From Sergeia podlipaevii (taxonomy: Eukaryota; Euglenozoa; Kinetoplastea; Trypanosomatida; Trypanosomatidae): a DNA stretch of 64,000 bases. Positions 1 through 11,010 of this stretch are shown piece by piece. The translations under genes were made by a program, and so were the position numbers. The stretch is from the NCBI GenBank assembly GCA_030849805.1, contig JASANZ010002267.1:62001-126000 (forward strand), given 5' to 3'. Numbering within the stretch: position 1 is the first letter of the stretch; every line of letters begins with the position of its first letter. The notes under the pieces are model-generated. The model saw only the letters and a program-made list of their open reading frames with translations. It made no database searches and was not told where the DNA came from.

Positions 1-542
1 GTGGTCTCGTTGATGAGCGACATGCAGTTGATGCCTGCCACCTCAGCGGACTGGTAGATGAGACGGCGCTGCTCGGCGGTGTAATAACTGGGGACCGTGA
101 TGACACAGTCCTTAACGTCTGCGGGAAACTTGGGGTCAACGGTGGAGGCCTCGTTCACGTAGCTGCGGAGTTTCTGCAGCATCATGGCAAGCACCTGCTC
201 AGGGTAGAAGTACTTCATCTCGTCGCAGTAGTTCGCGCCGAACATGAGACGTCCCTGATCGTCGCCCTTGACCTCGCACGTCACGAAGCGCATCTCCGAT
301 GGCAAGTTAGGATCATCCATGCGCATGCCGATGAAGCGCTTCAGGAGAAACACGGTATTCTGGGCGTTACGCACGTAGCGGTCGAGGCCCTGCTCACCGA
401 TGAACCGCTCATTGTTCGTGAAGGAAACGATGGTAGTGGTCTCCCGCTTGCTCACCTCGTTGGTGACAATGTCGACTCCGCCATAGCGAGTGATGGCAAC
501 GGTAGAGTTGAGATTTCCAAAATCAACTCCAAAGACGGACAT
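1..542 (-). CDS. HSP110: Hsp110-family chaperone, N-terminal part
   Basis: This is the first 180 codons of an Hsp70-superfamily protein that continues past the left edge. The actin-like ATPase fold opens with GVDFGNLNS, at the place of the Hsp70 phosphate-binding loop, but it lacks the typical GTTYS. Together with the KRFIG segment and ITVPSYYT...AGINCMSLINETT this points to Hsp110/Sse rather than canonical Hsp70. Hsp110 proteins are cytosolic nucleotide-exchange factors and holdases working with Hsp70. The ATG at 540-542 is the natural start because it precedes the phosphate loop directly, and a polypyrimidine tract with an AG lies about 30 bases upstream. The C-terminal substrate-binding half is outside the window, so the Hsp110 versus divergent Hsp70 assignment rests on the ATPase N-terminus. 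Confidence 0.85.
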   Translation of the reverse strand, partial: MSVFGVDFGNLNSTVAITRYGGVDIVTNEVSKRETTTIVSFTNNERFIGEQGLDRYVRNAQNTVFLLKRFIGMRMDDPNLPSEMRFVTCEVKGDDQGRLMFGANYCDEMKYFYPEQVLAMMLQKLRSYVNEASTVDPKFPADVKDCVITVPSYYTAEQRRLIYQSAEVAGINCMSLINET

Positions 543-2019
543 GGGTTTTTGTTCGGTTCTTCCTCCTGGGTCTTTTCAGATAATGAAGGTATATATGAAA
601 AGAGGGAAAGGGGGGGGTAATAGCTAGTAATAATAATAATAATTATAATAATAATAATAATAGTAGTAGTAACAATAATTATTATTACTATTATTATAAT
701 AACAAGATAATATGTAAAAAAAAAAAGAAATGAAAGAAAATCTGACTCTCTCAAACAAAAAAAAAAATTATATGTAAATATCTCCTTTTCCTTGACTTTC
801 CTTTTAACTTCTGTGTCTTATATTTTTCAGTTGTTGTTGTTGTTGTTTTTCTACGCGTAGATTCTTATTTTTTCTTTTCTTTTTTTCTTTTCTCTCTCTA
901 TTTCTAGATTCTTTGTTGATATATATAAAAAAGAGTACGTGTAAAGAGAATATGAAGAAAAAGGTCAATATAGAGAAAAGTGAAATAATAATAATAGCAA
1001 TAATAAGATTGAAAGTGTATATATATGAAAACGTTTGCCTCTGTGTTCTCTTGTTTTTAAGCTCTCTCTTTTTTTGAGTTTGATGTTGTTGTTGTTGCTA
1101 CTGTTGTCAAATGTAATTGTGGTGGTTGATAGTAAGTCATGAACGCAAAGAAATTTCTCATTTGTAGCGAAGGGGAAAAAAAAGGCCCCCGTTTCGGTGT
1201 TTGTGTTTGACAAATCAACAAACAAATGTGGGAGGGGATGCGGCGTGTGTGTGTGCATATGTGTCAGAGAGGGGAAAGATAACAGGAGAAAAAAGAAAAA
1301 AGGCAAGACAAGAAGGAAAAAGAAAGAGAAGAAGAAAGGGGTTCTTTTCTTTTCTGCTTCCACGTGGTCTCACCATCAACTCTCCTGAGGCGTGCCTACA
1401 TGTATGTATGTATAGCAGGCAAGCAGGCTTCCAGTAGTAAAAAAAAAAAAAACAGACACTGCACTCAAGTGACCCTCAATCCCCTCCAACTGCACTCTTT
1501 CCTTTTTCTCTTTGAAGTGTCTAAAGACAAAGAACAATTTTGATCACTCAATTTGTTTTCGTTTTGGATTTTTTAAAAAAGAGATCTCCTGACTGAGTGA
1601 TTGAACAACTTCAAGGAAAAAAAAAAAGAACATCGCTCACTGTAAACGCAAAGTAAATAGAAAACAAAGATTCATCAGCGCTAGCTCACGCGCACATATA
1701 CATATATATATGTGATATCCCATAACGCTTTGACACAACAATAGCAATAATAATAATAATAATGAAGAGGACGTGATAAGTCTATACGTCACTCTTACAT
1801 ACATATATCTAATAGCAACAAAAAAAAATGCAAAAGCGCCACCTTGCCGACGCACTCATCATCACCAAGAACAGAAAAAAAAAACTAATAATGCTGCCTT
1901 CTACCCAATGCATGTCAAAGATTGAAAAAAAACAATTAAGAAAAATCACCACTACACTAACAAAAAAAAAAAGAAGGAGAGAGAAAAACAGATAAAAAGG
2001 CAAGAAGTAAGTGTTTTCA
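543..2019. other. Intergenic spacer, coiled-coil gene to HSP110
   Basis: AT-rich spacer of about 1.5 kb without a credible gene. It holds TAA/TAG trinucleotide tracts (about 620-700), several A-runs of 8 to 13 bases and short TA and GT stretches. Open frames here translate to poly-Phe, poly-Ile or poly-Lys and are composition artefacts. It should contain the 3' UTR of the coiled-coil gene and the splice signal for HSP110. Confidence 0.7.
572..618 (-). promoter_or_regulatory. Putative trans-splice acceptor for HSP110
   Basis: On the minus strand a C/T-rich tract (complement of about 597-618, including seven or more C) is followed by the first AG at 572-573, which would leave a 5' UTR of about 30 bases. 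It fits spliced-leader addition but is inferred from sequence only. Confidence 0.45.
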
Positions 2020-4806
2020 TCACGACTTCCACGGCCTTTGCGGAGTTGTGTTCAGTGCCGCGGAAGGTCCTGCATAGACATCCTTCTGTTGCAGCTGACG
2101 CGCTGAGACCGCCGACAAGCCCCCGTTCGGTGCCGAAGCCGAAGCTCCAGGAGAGCGCACAAGACCTCCGTCAACGCCCCCTCCAGCGCTCTGCGACGGG
2201 CGACGGGGAGAAGGAATACGCGCGGTTGGGCGGGTGTTCTCAAAGACGTGGTACCCTCCTCCAGCACCAGCACCCGTGAGGGACGCCGCGCTAGCGCCGC
2301 GTGACTTGGCATTAGACACTTGTCCGCCAAGTCTCTTCGCCGCTTCGCTGGCATCGCGCAGCGCACGATCAAACTCATCGTCCATGCGTGCAGCAGCACG
2401 GCTTTCTTCTAAAAAATAGTCTAACTTGGCTGCCATGTCGTCGCGCTCCTTGCGCAGCAGTTGAGTCTCCTCACGCGCCTTGAGCATCTCACGACGGGCA
2501 TCATCCGCGGCCTGGCGCAACTGTGGCAACTCCTTCAGCCTGTGCTGGAGGTCATCTAACTGCTGGGTAAGGGCACTCCCTGCGTGTTGCGCCACACGTG
2601 CCGCTTTGAGCTCCTCACCAAGCCTTCGACTCTCCTGCTGTACAGCCTGGTACTGTTCATGCAGGCGAAGGTTTTCACGCATGAGGTGCTCTCGATCCGC
2701 CCCGGCACGCTCCTCTGCCTGCCGCTGTGAGTCATCCTCCGCGCAGCGCGCTCGAATCGCCTTCAGCTCCTCCTGCAGACTTGCTCGTGCCACCTCTGAC
2801 GTTCGCCACTCTCTTTGCAACCCCGCGCAGCGCTCCTCGTGCTGGGTCTTTTCCTCCCGCAGCTGCCTCTCTACTGCCTCGCACTGTTGCCTCATCGCTT
2901 CCAACTGACGTCGCATCTCCGCGATGGAGCTGCCCTCCTCCGAGCGCTGTGCGTAGGCCTGCTCTAGCTCTCCCGCCGCACGACGTGCACCCTCCTGCGC
3001 AGCATCCGCTCGCTTGCGCTGCTGCTCACACTCTGTCTTAACGAGTTCAAGATCCTTCTCTAGTGCCCGCCGCGCGGCCTCAGTGGCGTGGTGTTCCGCC
3101 TTGCACTCCTCTCGCTGCCGCGCCGCCAGCCGTGCCTCCTGCTGCGCTTGCTGAAGCCTCTCTCTAAGTAACGCCATCTCGTCCTCCAAGACCCCTCGCA
3201 CGTGGCCAATCTGCTCGAGTTGAGACGCCTCTTGTTCCGCACGCAGTGCGTCATGCCGACGCCTGTATTCCTCCAGCGCCACCCCACGCGCATCAGTCTC
3301 AGCCTCAGCAGCAGCGGCTCGTCCCTCAGCGTCCTCAAGGACGCGGCGCAGCTCCTGTGCTTCGCTGTTGGCATTGCTGGCCTCTTGCTGAAGCCGTCGC
3401 AGTTGTGTCTCATATTCCTGTTGAACTGCCGTGTTTGTCTCATCCAGTTTTCTCACTGACTCCTGCGCGGCCGCCCGCTCAGACGTCAACGCGTCTTGCA
3501 GCTTTGTTATCTGAGTCGTGGCATCACGCAGCGCCTCATCCGCTTCCGCCAACGCCCGGGACTTGCCCTCGCTCGCCGCCTGCGTCTCCGTGTGCCTCTC
3601 CGTCAGCAAGCTCAGTTTTGCGTGCAGTTCCTCGTTCTCTTGCAGTACTCGCTGCATTTCTAACTCGTGCGCTGTGGCAAGCGCCGTTTGCGACTGCACC
3701 ACTTTCTGTGCCTTGGTGAGCTTCTCCGTGGCGTGCTCCAGCTGTCTCTGCACATAGGCGTGCTGATCCTGAGGTACCATCGGGCCACGCCTGGAGAGAA
3801 GCTGCGCCTCGGAGTTGAGCAAGTCGTACTCGCTCTGCAGCTTCGTCAAGTGCTGCCACAGCTCCTTGTTCTCCGTCATGAGTGCAAGCAGGAAAGTATT
3901 CGTTTCGTGATCTAAGCCTTCGCGATACTGGCAAATGTGCTTGTGTAGGCTATCCAGCGCAGACTCTGCACGCGCCAATCGAGATTCTAAGTCCGTGGCG
4001 GCAGAAAGAACAGCACTGCGAGCAACAAACATCGCGGTCTCGGACTCCTCGCTACCAAGCAAGAGGGTATCGAGCGCAGAGGTCAGACGGTTGAGCACCG
4101 ACTGCTGCGCGTCCTTGAGCTCACTCTCTAGCCTCTTCACCTCAACTGTAGGCACGTACTGTGCTCGATCTTCAAGCATGCGCTGCACCTCTCTCTGGTC
4201 TAGTCCTCGTCGTGCCTCGGCATTCTCTAGAGCCTTGGCCAGTCTCTCCACTTCCCAGGAGGCTTCCCTGTGCTGCTGGCGGGCATACTCGCGTTCCTCA
4301 CGCATCTGCGCGACGCGAGACCTCTCTTGAACAAGTTGGGCCTCCATGCGCTTTACGTCTGCCTCTGCCGCAGTCAGTTTCTCCACGGTGGCGCCATAGC
4401 GATGGGTCAGAGAGGAGTACTCTATGCGTTGCTCATTCAACTGTGTGGTGGTCTCGCTGAGCTGGGCACCAGCGTCAAACAGTTCATCCTTCAGCGCATG
4501 CACCTCACGCTGTGCCTGGTGTAGTTGTTGCTGAAGTAAACTCCGCTGGAGATCGGCGCTCGCGGCTGTGATGGAGCCGCCGCTCGTGGCGAGCACATTG
4601 CCAGCCCTGCTTCCACCTGCTGCTGGTGTCAAACTAGTAGTCGATGTGTACGCACGAGGTGAAGGAGAAGAGCGGCCAGGTGTTGCAGCTGCACCGCTCC
4701 TGCTAGAGTTGATGTTGTTGCGGTTCATTGGACTACCCAAGAGACTAGGATGGGGATCCTCTAAGGGGATGACTAGCCCTCTCCCAACACCTTCATAAGA
4801 ACTCAT
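2020..4806 (-). CDS. Long coiled-coil protein, function unknown
   Basis: A 928-aa protein. Residues 1-85 are Ser/Pro/Gly-rich, residues about 85-850 are almost continuous heptad-repeat coiled coil rich in Glu, Gln, Arg and Ala, and the last 80 residues are again low-complexity Gly/Ser/Pro. There is no motor, catalytic or membrane domain, so an elongated structural role is likely. In trypanosomatids proteins of this build are often found in the flagellum, basal body or cytoskeleton, but nothing in the sequence decides the location. The ATG at 4804-4806 is the first in frame and lies just downstream of a polypyrimidine-AG signal at 4835. Coding is well supported: a GC-rich, uninterrupted frame of 2.8 kb between AT-rich spacers. 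Symbol not assigned because coiled coils give misleading similarity. Confidence 0.85.
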   Translation of the reverse strand: MSSYEGVGRGLVIPLEDPHPSLLGSPMNRNNINSSRSGAAATPGRSSPSPRAYTSTTSLTPAAGGSRAGNVLATSGGSITAASADLQRSLLQQQLHQAQREVHALKDELFDAGAQLSETTTQLNEQRIEYSSLTHRYGATVEKLTAAEADVKRMEAQLVQERSRVAQMREEREYARQQHREASWEVERLAKALENAEARRGLDQREVQRMLEDRAQYVPTVEVKRLESELKDAQQSVLNRLTSALDTLLLGSEESETAMFVARSAVLSAATDLESRLARAESALDSLHKHICQYREGLDHETNTFLLALMTENKELWQHLTKLQSEYDLLNSEAQLLSRRGPMVPQDQHAYVQRQLEHATEKLTKAQKVVQSQTALATAHELEMQRVLQENEELHAKLSLLTERHTETQAASEGKSRALAEADEALRDATTQITKLQDALTSERAAAQESVRKLDETNTAVQQEYETQLRRLQQEASNANSEAQELRRVLEDAEGRAAAAEAETDARGVALEEYRRRHDALRAEQEASQLEQIGHVRGVLEDEMALLRERLQQAQQEARLAARQREECKAEHHATEAARRALEKDLELVKTECEQQRKRADAAQEGARRAAGELEQAYAQRSEEGSSIAEMRRQLEAMRQQCEAVERQLREEKTQHEERCAGLQREWRTSEVARASLQEELKAIRARCAEDDSQRQAEERAGADREHLMRENLRLHEQYQAVQQESRRLGEELKAARVAQHAGSALTQQLDDLQHRLKELPQLRQAADDARREMLKAREETQLLRKERDDMAAKLDYFLEESRAAARMDDEFDRALRDASEAAKRLGGQVSNAKSRGASAASLTGAGAGGGYHVFENTRPTARIPSPRRPSQSAGGGVDGGLVRSPGASASAPNGGLSAVSARQLQQKDVYAGPSAALNTTPQRPWKS

Positions 4807-4834
4807 TTAAACGGGAAGAGAAAAATGTAATACG

Positions 4835-4854
4835 CTAAGTAGAAACAAAAAGGA
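4835..4854 (-). promoter_or_regulatory. Putative trans-splice acceptor for coiled-coil gene
   Basis: The minus strand reads a T-rich pyrimidine stretch ending in CTACTTAG, with AG at 4835-4836. No further AG occurs before the ATG, giving a 5' UTR of about 28 bases. Inferred from sequence only. Confidence 0.45.
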
Positions 4855-5210
4855 CTGCTACAAGGAGTACGACAGGCTTGCAGATGCACGAAGTTGGGGG
4901 GGTTAGTCTCCTTTTTTTTCCTTCCTTTTCTAGTTCTACACACAAGAGTGCAATAATAACAAAGCAATTGAAAATTGGGGAAAAAAAAAATCTATTTTCT
5001 AAGGATTTTAATCGCTATGGGGCCGCTGATGTGCTAACGATTCTTTTATTCTCTTTGTAGTGAGGCTTCTGAACTTCTTTGCTCTATGTACTATTATCTC
5101 GATATATATTTTTTTGTTCTGCAGTGGTGATGAGAGCTTCTTCTTTGTATAGATCCCTGATAAAGAGATTGTCCGACTAGCCGCGTGTATGTATGTATGT
5201 GTGTGGGTGT

Positions 5211-5239
5211 GGGGGGGGGGGNNNGGGGGGGGGGGGGGG
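5211..5239. repeat. Poly-G tract with three undetermined bases
   Basis: An unbroken G run on the plus strand apart from NNN at 5222-5224. The N are probably a base-calling or assembly failure in the homopolymer, so its true length is uncertain. On the transcribed strand it would be poly-C. Confidence 0.9.
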
Positions 5240-5885
5240 ATCTACTGTATGTATTTAAGTGTGCTAAATGCTTGTTGTACGTAGCTGTGATGAGTAAAAA
5301 AAATGTCCAAAAACACGTTTATTTTTTAAAGAAAGAGAACAAAGGAACAATGAAGCGATACATTTATCAAGTGCAACTACTTCCTTTTTAAAAAAAGAAA
5401 GAAAGAAAGAAAGAGATTAGTAGCCGGGGAATACAGAAACCATAGCTGTTTGTTCTTTTAGATGATTGCCAGTAGATTAAACTGTGAGCGGAAAAAAAAA
5501 ATAGTTATCAATTATGTATGCATGCTTTTCTCCCGTTTTTTCGCATTTCCTTTCATTTTTTTCATTTATGCACCTTAATTTGCTCTTCTTTTTCTTTCTT
5601 TCTAAAAACAGTTGCACGTGCATAACTAGCACACGGGGACAATACGTACGATATATATGTATGTATATGTATTGTCACTGACTAAGTATATATATGACAT
5701 GTTTCACTGAAAAGGGGGAAAAAAAAGCACATTTCACTGCGTATAGTCCCATTTTGATGAAAGGGAAATAACCATGAAGTACAAAAAGAAAAAAAAACAG
5801 AGAAAAAAACGAGAATCAAGCATTCTACACTGGACTAGTGTTTAAATGTATTTACTCACTTAAACGTGCACACACACACACACGA

Positions 5886-5918
<33 letters not shown>

Positions 5919-6092
5919 TAAAGATTAGCTTCGTGTTCAAAAGTATTTTTTTTTTAAGCAGCAGCACATACATAGAAAAGGAGGGAGACACAAAATACGA
6001 ATTGGCATCTCATGCGGATATGTGAAGGAAGAAGGAGCTATAACTGGTCCTCCTTGGCCTCCCCAGCTCCTATATAAAAAAAAGTGTGAGTA

Positions 6093-6116
6093 TGTGTGTG
6101 TGTGTGTGTGTGTGTG
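6093..6116. repeat. TG dinucleotide microsatellite
   Basis: About 12 TG units on the plus strand in the spacer 3' of zinc-finger gene A. Confidence 0.9.
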
Positions 6117-6848
6117 CGTATGCGCGCATATGGACAAGAGATATAACATTGCGTAACGCACTGCTGGAATGCATACACGTATATACATGCCAATCTAGCA
6201 CACTCACTCGCCCCCTCCCTCTCTCTATCTTTAGTGAAAGCATATATATATATAGATAGATAAATAGATGTGTGTGTGCTGTATATCGTACTTAACACAC
6301 CACCACCGGAGAAAGATCTTTAAAAAAGTGAAAGGGTGGAGGGAGGAATCATACTACAGAAAAAAATGAAAAGAAAGCGATTTAGGAATCTTTCTTTTTT
6401 TTTTTGCGTGTGCGTTTTTAAAGCGGTAGTGAAAAAAAAAAAAAAATAGAAAGGGAACGGGGAGAAGAAATCAAAAGAAACGGAAAGAAAAAGAGCCAAT
6501 AATCGCCATAACAAACAAACAAACAAACATATATAAATAAAGTTATGAGCAAAAAAAAAGGGGGGAAAGGTCAACGCAATCCACACTACCCCCTCTCCCC
6601 TCAGCAAACAAAAAAAAAAACTTTTAACGCCACCGATGTCTATTACACACATACGTATACATATATATAACGTGCGCGCTTCAAAGAAGCGCGTAATGAA
6701 AAAGAGAATAGAAAAAAATTGTAAGGAGCAGCAACTGTAAAGATACTCCAGTTTCTTCCGTCGTCATCTTCCTCCTCCTTCTTCCTTCTTCTCTTTTCAC
6801 ACATACATAAAAAAAAAAGATATTCTTCTCTCCTCTCTGCATGAGCAA

Positions 6849-8882
6849 CTACCTCATAGAAGATGAAGAATGCTGTTGCTGCTGCTGCCGATGAGGTGGT
6901 TGATGCTGCGATTGCTGTTGCTGCTGATTCAGGAACATTTGATTCGCCATCATCGCACCACCAGCCGCAGCAGCCGCGCTCATCACGTCTCCACCGTAAG
7001 GCACACACCCAATCACTGTAGCCTCAAGACTACCACGAGGCAAGAAAAGCAGCGTTCCCATTGAGGAAGCCTCCGTCAGCATAGCGGTGTTGTGCTCCGT
7101 GGGAGCGACGTTGAAGGAATAAGAAAGTGGGGGAGATCCCATGTGTGCCGCGGTAAAGGTGGAGCCCATACGCGCTGCAGCAGCTGCTGCTGCCGCTGCC
7201 GCTGCCGCTGCCAGAGGTATGCCGCCGCCGCCACCCCACGCCTGCGGGCCCTGTCTCGCACCTGCCAGCATCGCATACGAGTGATGCTGCTGCTGCTGAT
7301 GTGGGTCAATATTCACCGGCTTCGCAGCGGCTGCTGCAGCGGCAGCCGCAGTGGCCATGAGCGTTGCCGCGTCCATCTGCATTGAGGCATTGACAAAGGT
7401 CCCTGTGCTGCCGTTGCCTGGCATCATCATCCCGAAGCTAGGAATGTTGCCCACATTGCTGGGAGTACCTAAGTTCCCGCTAAGGCTCATCGTTGTCGGT
7501 GTGGCAGGGTACATTGGAGAGGCAGCGCCGCTCACACTGCTACCCGTGCCACCACCACGACGTCCCACTGTGCTACCGCCCTCACCGCTATCATCATAGC
7601 GCAGCTTTGGCAAGTTCTTAGAGCTGCCACCTCCGTTTGTATTGATCAGCAGTCCAGTTGTTGGTGGCGTGGGCTGGGACGCATCGTGACGGTGGCTCTT
7701 GCGAGTCGCGCGCTTAAACTCCCCCTGAACGGCGGGGTCTACCACAACACGATGCACCGCCTCACAACGCTCGCCGCGATTGCACAGGCCGATTACCTCG
7801 TAGTCTTTGCAAGCCACAAGAGACCCCGAGGCGGCAGTCTTCTCCTTGCTGCCGACCGTGGCCAACATCTGCGCAGCGGGAGTGGAAACGGTGGTACCGT
7901 CGGGTAGGCGCACCTCCAGCACTTCACCTCCGGCAGAAAGGCGAGGGTACGTGCAGCAGTCCTCATGGCGCCAGATGTAGTTCACGTGGATGGGGTGGGC
8001 CTCGAGCTCGGCACAGTCACAGTCAATATGCACGAACTTGCAGTTCTCACCCATCGCGCAGCTTGCGCTGTCACGTGCACGGTAGTTGCGGCATACGACA
8101 AGGCGAGTGATGTTCAGACGCGACGGTGGCAGGTGCACCACCAGGTGGGACGGCACTTCATAAATGTACTTGAACTCGCTGTCGAAGACCTCAGTGAAAA
8201 ACTTTTCAGTCTCAGGAAGAGAAGATGGAGTAAGTGGTGAAGCCGCCGCTGCCTTGCTTGAGGCGCTGCTCGCGGTGGTGCCGAGTGGTGCCGTAGGGGG
8301 AGTCCCGTTCAAACTATCAGTTCCTGTCGCCCTATTGACAGCAGCGCCCCTCTGCTGATGCTGCTGCTGTGGTAAAGAGAAGCCTCCAGCGGCGTACATC
8401 ATCGGTGCCAAGGTCCACTCTGTGGGAGTGCCGCTTTCACCCGGGGCATGTGGCTTCATAAACTGAAACTGATGAGGAATGAACGCCCCAGCAGCGCCCG
8501 GCATAGGGAACCCCATGAAAGGCTGGCCAGCGCCCGGCATCGTCATAAACGCACCACTACCGGCAGCGGCACCAACGCCGGTCAGTGGGTTCACAGGGGC
8601 GTGCGTGGGGACCGCGGCGGGCGTGCCAACTCCGGTCCCCATAAATGTCAGTGGGGGGTGGGCATCAGTATGAAAGGAGAAGGGCCCAGAAGACTGTGTC
8701 GTATTACTTGGAATTGCAGTATTGACAGCAGCGGCGCCGTGCGTGTTGGCACCGCTGCTGAGCTCGTTGGGGTGCTGCCTCGTTGAAACATCGTCGTCTT
8801 CTGTGAACACATATCCAGTGCGCCGCAGGAGGTCTGATATGTCCTCGAATACAGGGGAGTAGGAGGATGTAGTTTCCATCAT
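6849..8882 (-). CDS. CCCH zinc-finger protein, paralogue A
   Basis: A 677-aa protein of the tandem ZC3H family. Finger 1 is C264-x10-C275-x5-C281-x3-H285, an unusual ten-residue first spacing. Finger 2 is the classical C358-x8-C367-x5-C373-x3-H377 (GLCNRGERC). They flank a conserved linker containing HVNYIWR and CTYPRL. The core is preceded by FDSEFKYIYEVPSHLVVHLPP at about residue 232. The rest is low complexity: Gly/Ala/Pro/Met-rich N-terminus, long Ala runs and a Gln/His-rich C-terminus. CCCH fingers of this type bind RNA, and trypanosomatids use them to control mRNA stability and translation. The start is one of two adjacent ATGs (8882 or 8879). A 251-bp core is nearly identical to paralogue C. 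Likely one of T. brucei ZC3H35-38 by position; the exact orthologue cannot be chosen here. Confidence 0.9.
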   Translation of the reverse strand: MMETTSSYSPVFEDISDLLRRTGYVFTEDDDVSTRQHPNELSSGANTHGAAAVNTAIPSNTTQSSGPFSFHTDAHPPLTFMGTGVGTPAAVPTHAPVNPLTGVGAAAGSGAFMTMPGAGQPFMGFPMPGAAGAFIPHQFQFMKPHAPGESGTPTEWTLAPMMYAAGGFSLPQQQHQQRGAAVNRATGTDSLNGTPPTAPLGTTASSASSKAAAASPLTPSSLPETEKFFTEVFDSEFKYIYEVPSHLVVHLPPSRLNITRLVVCRNYRARDSASCAMGENCKFVHIDCDCAELEAHPIHVNYIWRHEDCCTYPRLSAGGEVLEVRLPDGTTVSTPAAQMLATVGSKEKTAASGSLVACKDYEVIGLCNRGERCEAVHRVVVDPAVQGEFKRATRKSHRHDASQPTPPTTGLLINTNGGGSSKNLPKLRYDDSGEGGSTVGRRGGGTGSSVSGAASPMYPATPTTMSLSGNLGTPSNVGNIPSFGMMMPGNGSTGTFVNASMQMDAATLMATAAAAAAAAAKPVNIDPHQQQQHHSYAMLAGARQGPQAWGGGGGIPLAAAAAAAAAAAAARMGSTFTAAHMGSPPLSYSFNVAPTEHNTAMLTEASSMGTLLFLPRGSLEATVIGCVPYGGDVMSAAAAAGGAMMANQMFLNQQQQQSQHQPPHRQQQQQHSSSSMR

Positions 8883-8916
8883 TTCACGAGTGCCAATAAA
8901 AAAAAAAAGTAACGAA

Positions 8917-8940
8917 CTTTAAGAAAAAAAATGAATAAAC
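8917..8940 (-). promoter_or_regulatory. Putative trans-splice acceptor for ZC3H-A
   Basis: A T-rich tract on the minus strand (complement of about 8921-8940) followed by AG at 8917-8918. There is no other AG before the start codon, leaving a 5' UTR of about 35 bases. Sequence inference only. Confidence 0.45.
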
Positions 8941-10041
8941 AGGTAACAAGTAAAAAAAAGTTTAGAGAAGAATAATAATGATAATAAAAACGAGAGATAC
9001 TTAAAAGCAATAATAATAGTAGCTAATATATATATATATATATGTTGTGCGAAAAGAAGTTCTCTCTCTCTCTAAAAAAAAAAAAGGGTTCAAGTGCTGA
9101 AGTGCAATACACAATACGTGCTCCTATTTGTAAAGAAAAAAAAAAAGTGCGAGCACACACAAAGCAGGGGACCTTTTATTTTAAACTCTCTTTGTTCTTT
9201 GATTGTGACAAAGCTTTCGTATTCCTCTCTTTCTTTTTGTATTATATCGAGAAAAAAAAAAAATAGAGTGCGTGCGTGTGCGTATGCGCGCGTTGTACGC
9301 AACAGTGAGCTAAATGAAAAGTGGTCGCACGTGAAATGTAGTAAACAATAATAACAACAGTTGTGCGTGTGTGACTAGAATCTTTCTCTCCCTTCTTTTA
9401 ATGAAAAGTGAACGGAGAAACAAAAAAAAAAAGAGGAAGAAGCCTTCTCTTCTCTAGTTGATGTTTATACTCCTGCAATGCGCGCCTACTCCCCTTCTTC
9501 TGAATATCAAAGTACCTTTTTATCAAAAATAAAAACAGTTTTACGGAAGAGCACAAGAGACAAAATAAAAAAGTCCTGCGCAATAGATAAAAATTAAAAC
9601 GCCTGTGTAATGGAAAGTTGAGGTAATAAGAGTACCGTGAAAAAAAAAAAAGAGAGCGAGATAAATACAAGAAAGAAAGAAAAAAAAATGAACTCCCCCT
9701 GGATATTGCCCCCTCTATATTTATATTTATTTATATATATATATACCTTTGCAGATTGCTCTACTCTCTCTCCTTCCTTTCTTTTGATGCTCCTTGTTAT
9801 TTGCCAAAAGGAAAAAAAAAATAGTATGATCTCTCCTTTCCTTTTTTGTGTTTGCGGTTGCTCTTGACTGATCTACGTGTAGCAATGACAACAGGAGAGA
9901 AAAGAAAAAAAAGCGAGAAGGCGAAAAGGGTGGTGAACACACGTTCTATATACGGCACAACAATTGCGTTGCTTTGCCCTCCTTCTTTTTTTCGCTTTTC
10001 ACAGAGAAGCTGTGTGTATATTAAGAGAAGGGGGGCTCGTG

Positions 10042-10051
<10 letters not shown>

Positions 10052-10078
<27 letters not shown>
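10052..10078. repeat. TG dinucleotide microsatellite
   Basis: About 13 TG units directly following a short TA run. Confidence 0.9.
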
Positions 10079-10962
10079 ACGTGCGTTGCCCTCTCACTCT
10101 CTTTTTCTTCTTCTTCTTCTTCTCTCAATATAGAGAGATTCGCTCCCGTAGATTATATTATTGAAGCAAAAGAGAAAAGAGAAAGTGGGGAGGAAGAGCT
10201 ACAAAAAACTTTCTCGTTAGAACAAGAAGAAAAAAAAAAAAATTGCTGAGGAAAAAAAAAGCCTCTCTTTCCCTCACCTAAGCTGACTCACACACACCCA
10301 CTGACCGATGCCTGTTTTTATCCCCCCTTGCTAACCCAAAAAACTCCCAATCTTTTTTGCTATAATGCAGGTGAAAAAAAAGAAAAAAGGTATCAAAAGA
10401 GGGAACAACAACAACAGAGTGGAAAAAAAAAAAAATAGGGAGCAAAAAGTTTAATGTGTGGCGCTTAGTGCACCAAGGACAAAAGTAAAAATAGAAATAA
10501 AAAAAAATATCCTTCCCTCCACGATATAATATAAGAAAATGAGTAACGTAAAAAGATATATATTTTTTAAATGCCTGCTTGTGTGTGTGTGTGCTCCTTT
10601 TATTTAAGAAAAAGTCTTTTCCGTTCTTTATCGTTATTCCTTCCTTCGCGTATTATTTCCTTTTTTTTTGGCTTCTATTGCGCTTTCTTTGTTTCTTCCT
10701 TTTAGATCCCTATCTTACTTGACAATTTTTTCACCCTTAAAATATATATGTGGGAATGCGAAGTGTAGGTTGAGTAAAATACAAAACTCAATTAGATATA
10801 TATAGATGTGTGGCTTTGCTTTCACTACCTGAGACTGCAATTCTTTCCGTCCTTGTTTTACAAATTAGGAAAGGATATGTGTGTACGTGTGTGGTCCAAA
10901 AAGATTGAAGAGAGAAGAACAGAAAGCGTTGTAAGGTGTACCTATAGTATATTACGCGAGTT

Positions 10963-10968
<6 letters not shown>

Positions 10969-11002
<34 letters not shown>
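10969..11002. repeat. TG dinucleotide microsatellite
   Basis: About 17 TG units, the longest dinucleotide run of this type in the window. Confidence 0.9.

Positions 11003-11010
<8 letters not shown>

Larger units (their letters stand above)
4807..6848. other. Intergenic spacer with short assembly gap
   Basis: About 2 kb, AT-rich, no credible gene. It contains an AAAG tetranucleotide run (about 5393-5415), a TA run (about 5893-5917), a TG run (about 6093-6116) and a poly-G tract interrupted by three N. The right part should be the 3' UTR of zinc-finger gene A. Frames in this interval encode only repeats. Confidence 0.7.

Noticed and set aside
965..1363. 132-codon frame with poly-Phe, membrane-like
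   Set aside because: Phe runs are translated poly-T in a spacer. The same artefact appears throughout the spacers (for example 15652-16071 and 35202-35706).
10250..10350. Possible RNA gene in a less repetitive stretch of the long spacer
   Set aside because: No tRNA A/B box pair, snoRNA C/D boxes or stable stem could be recognised by eye.
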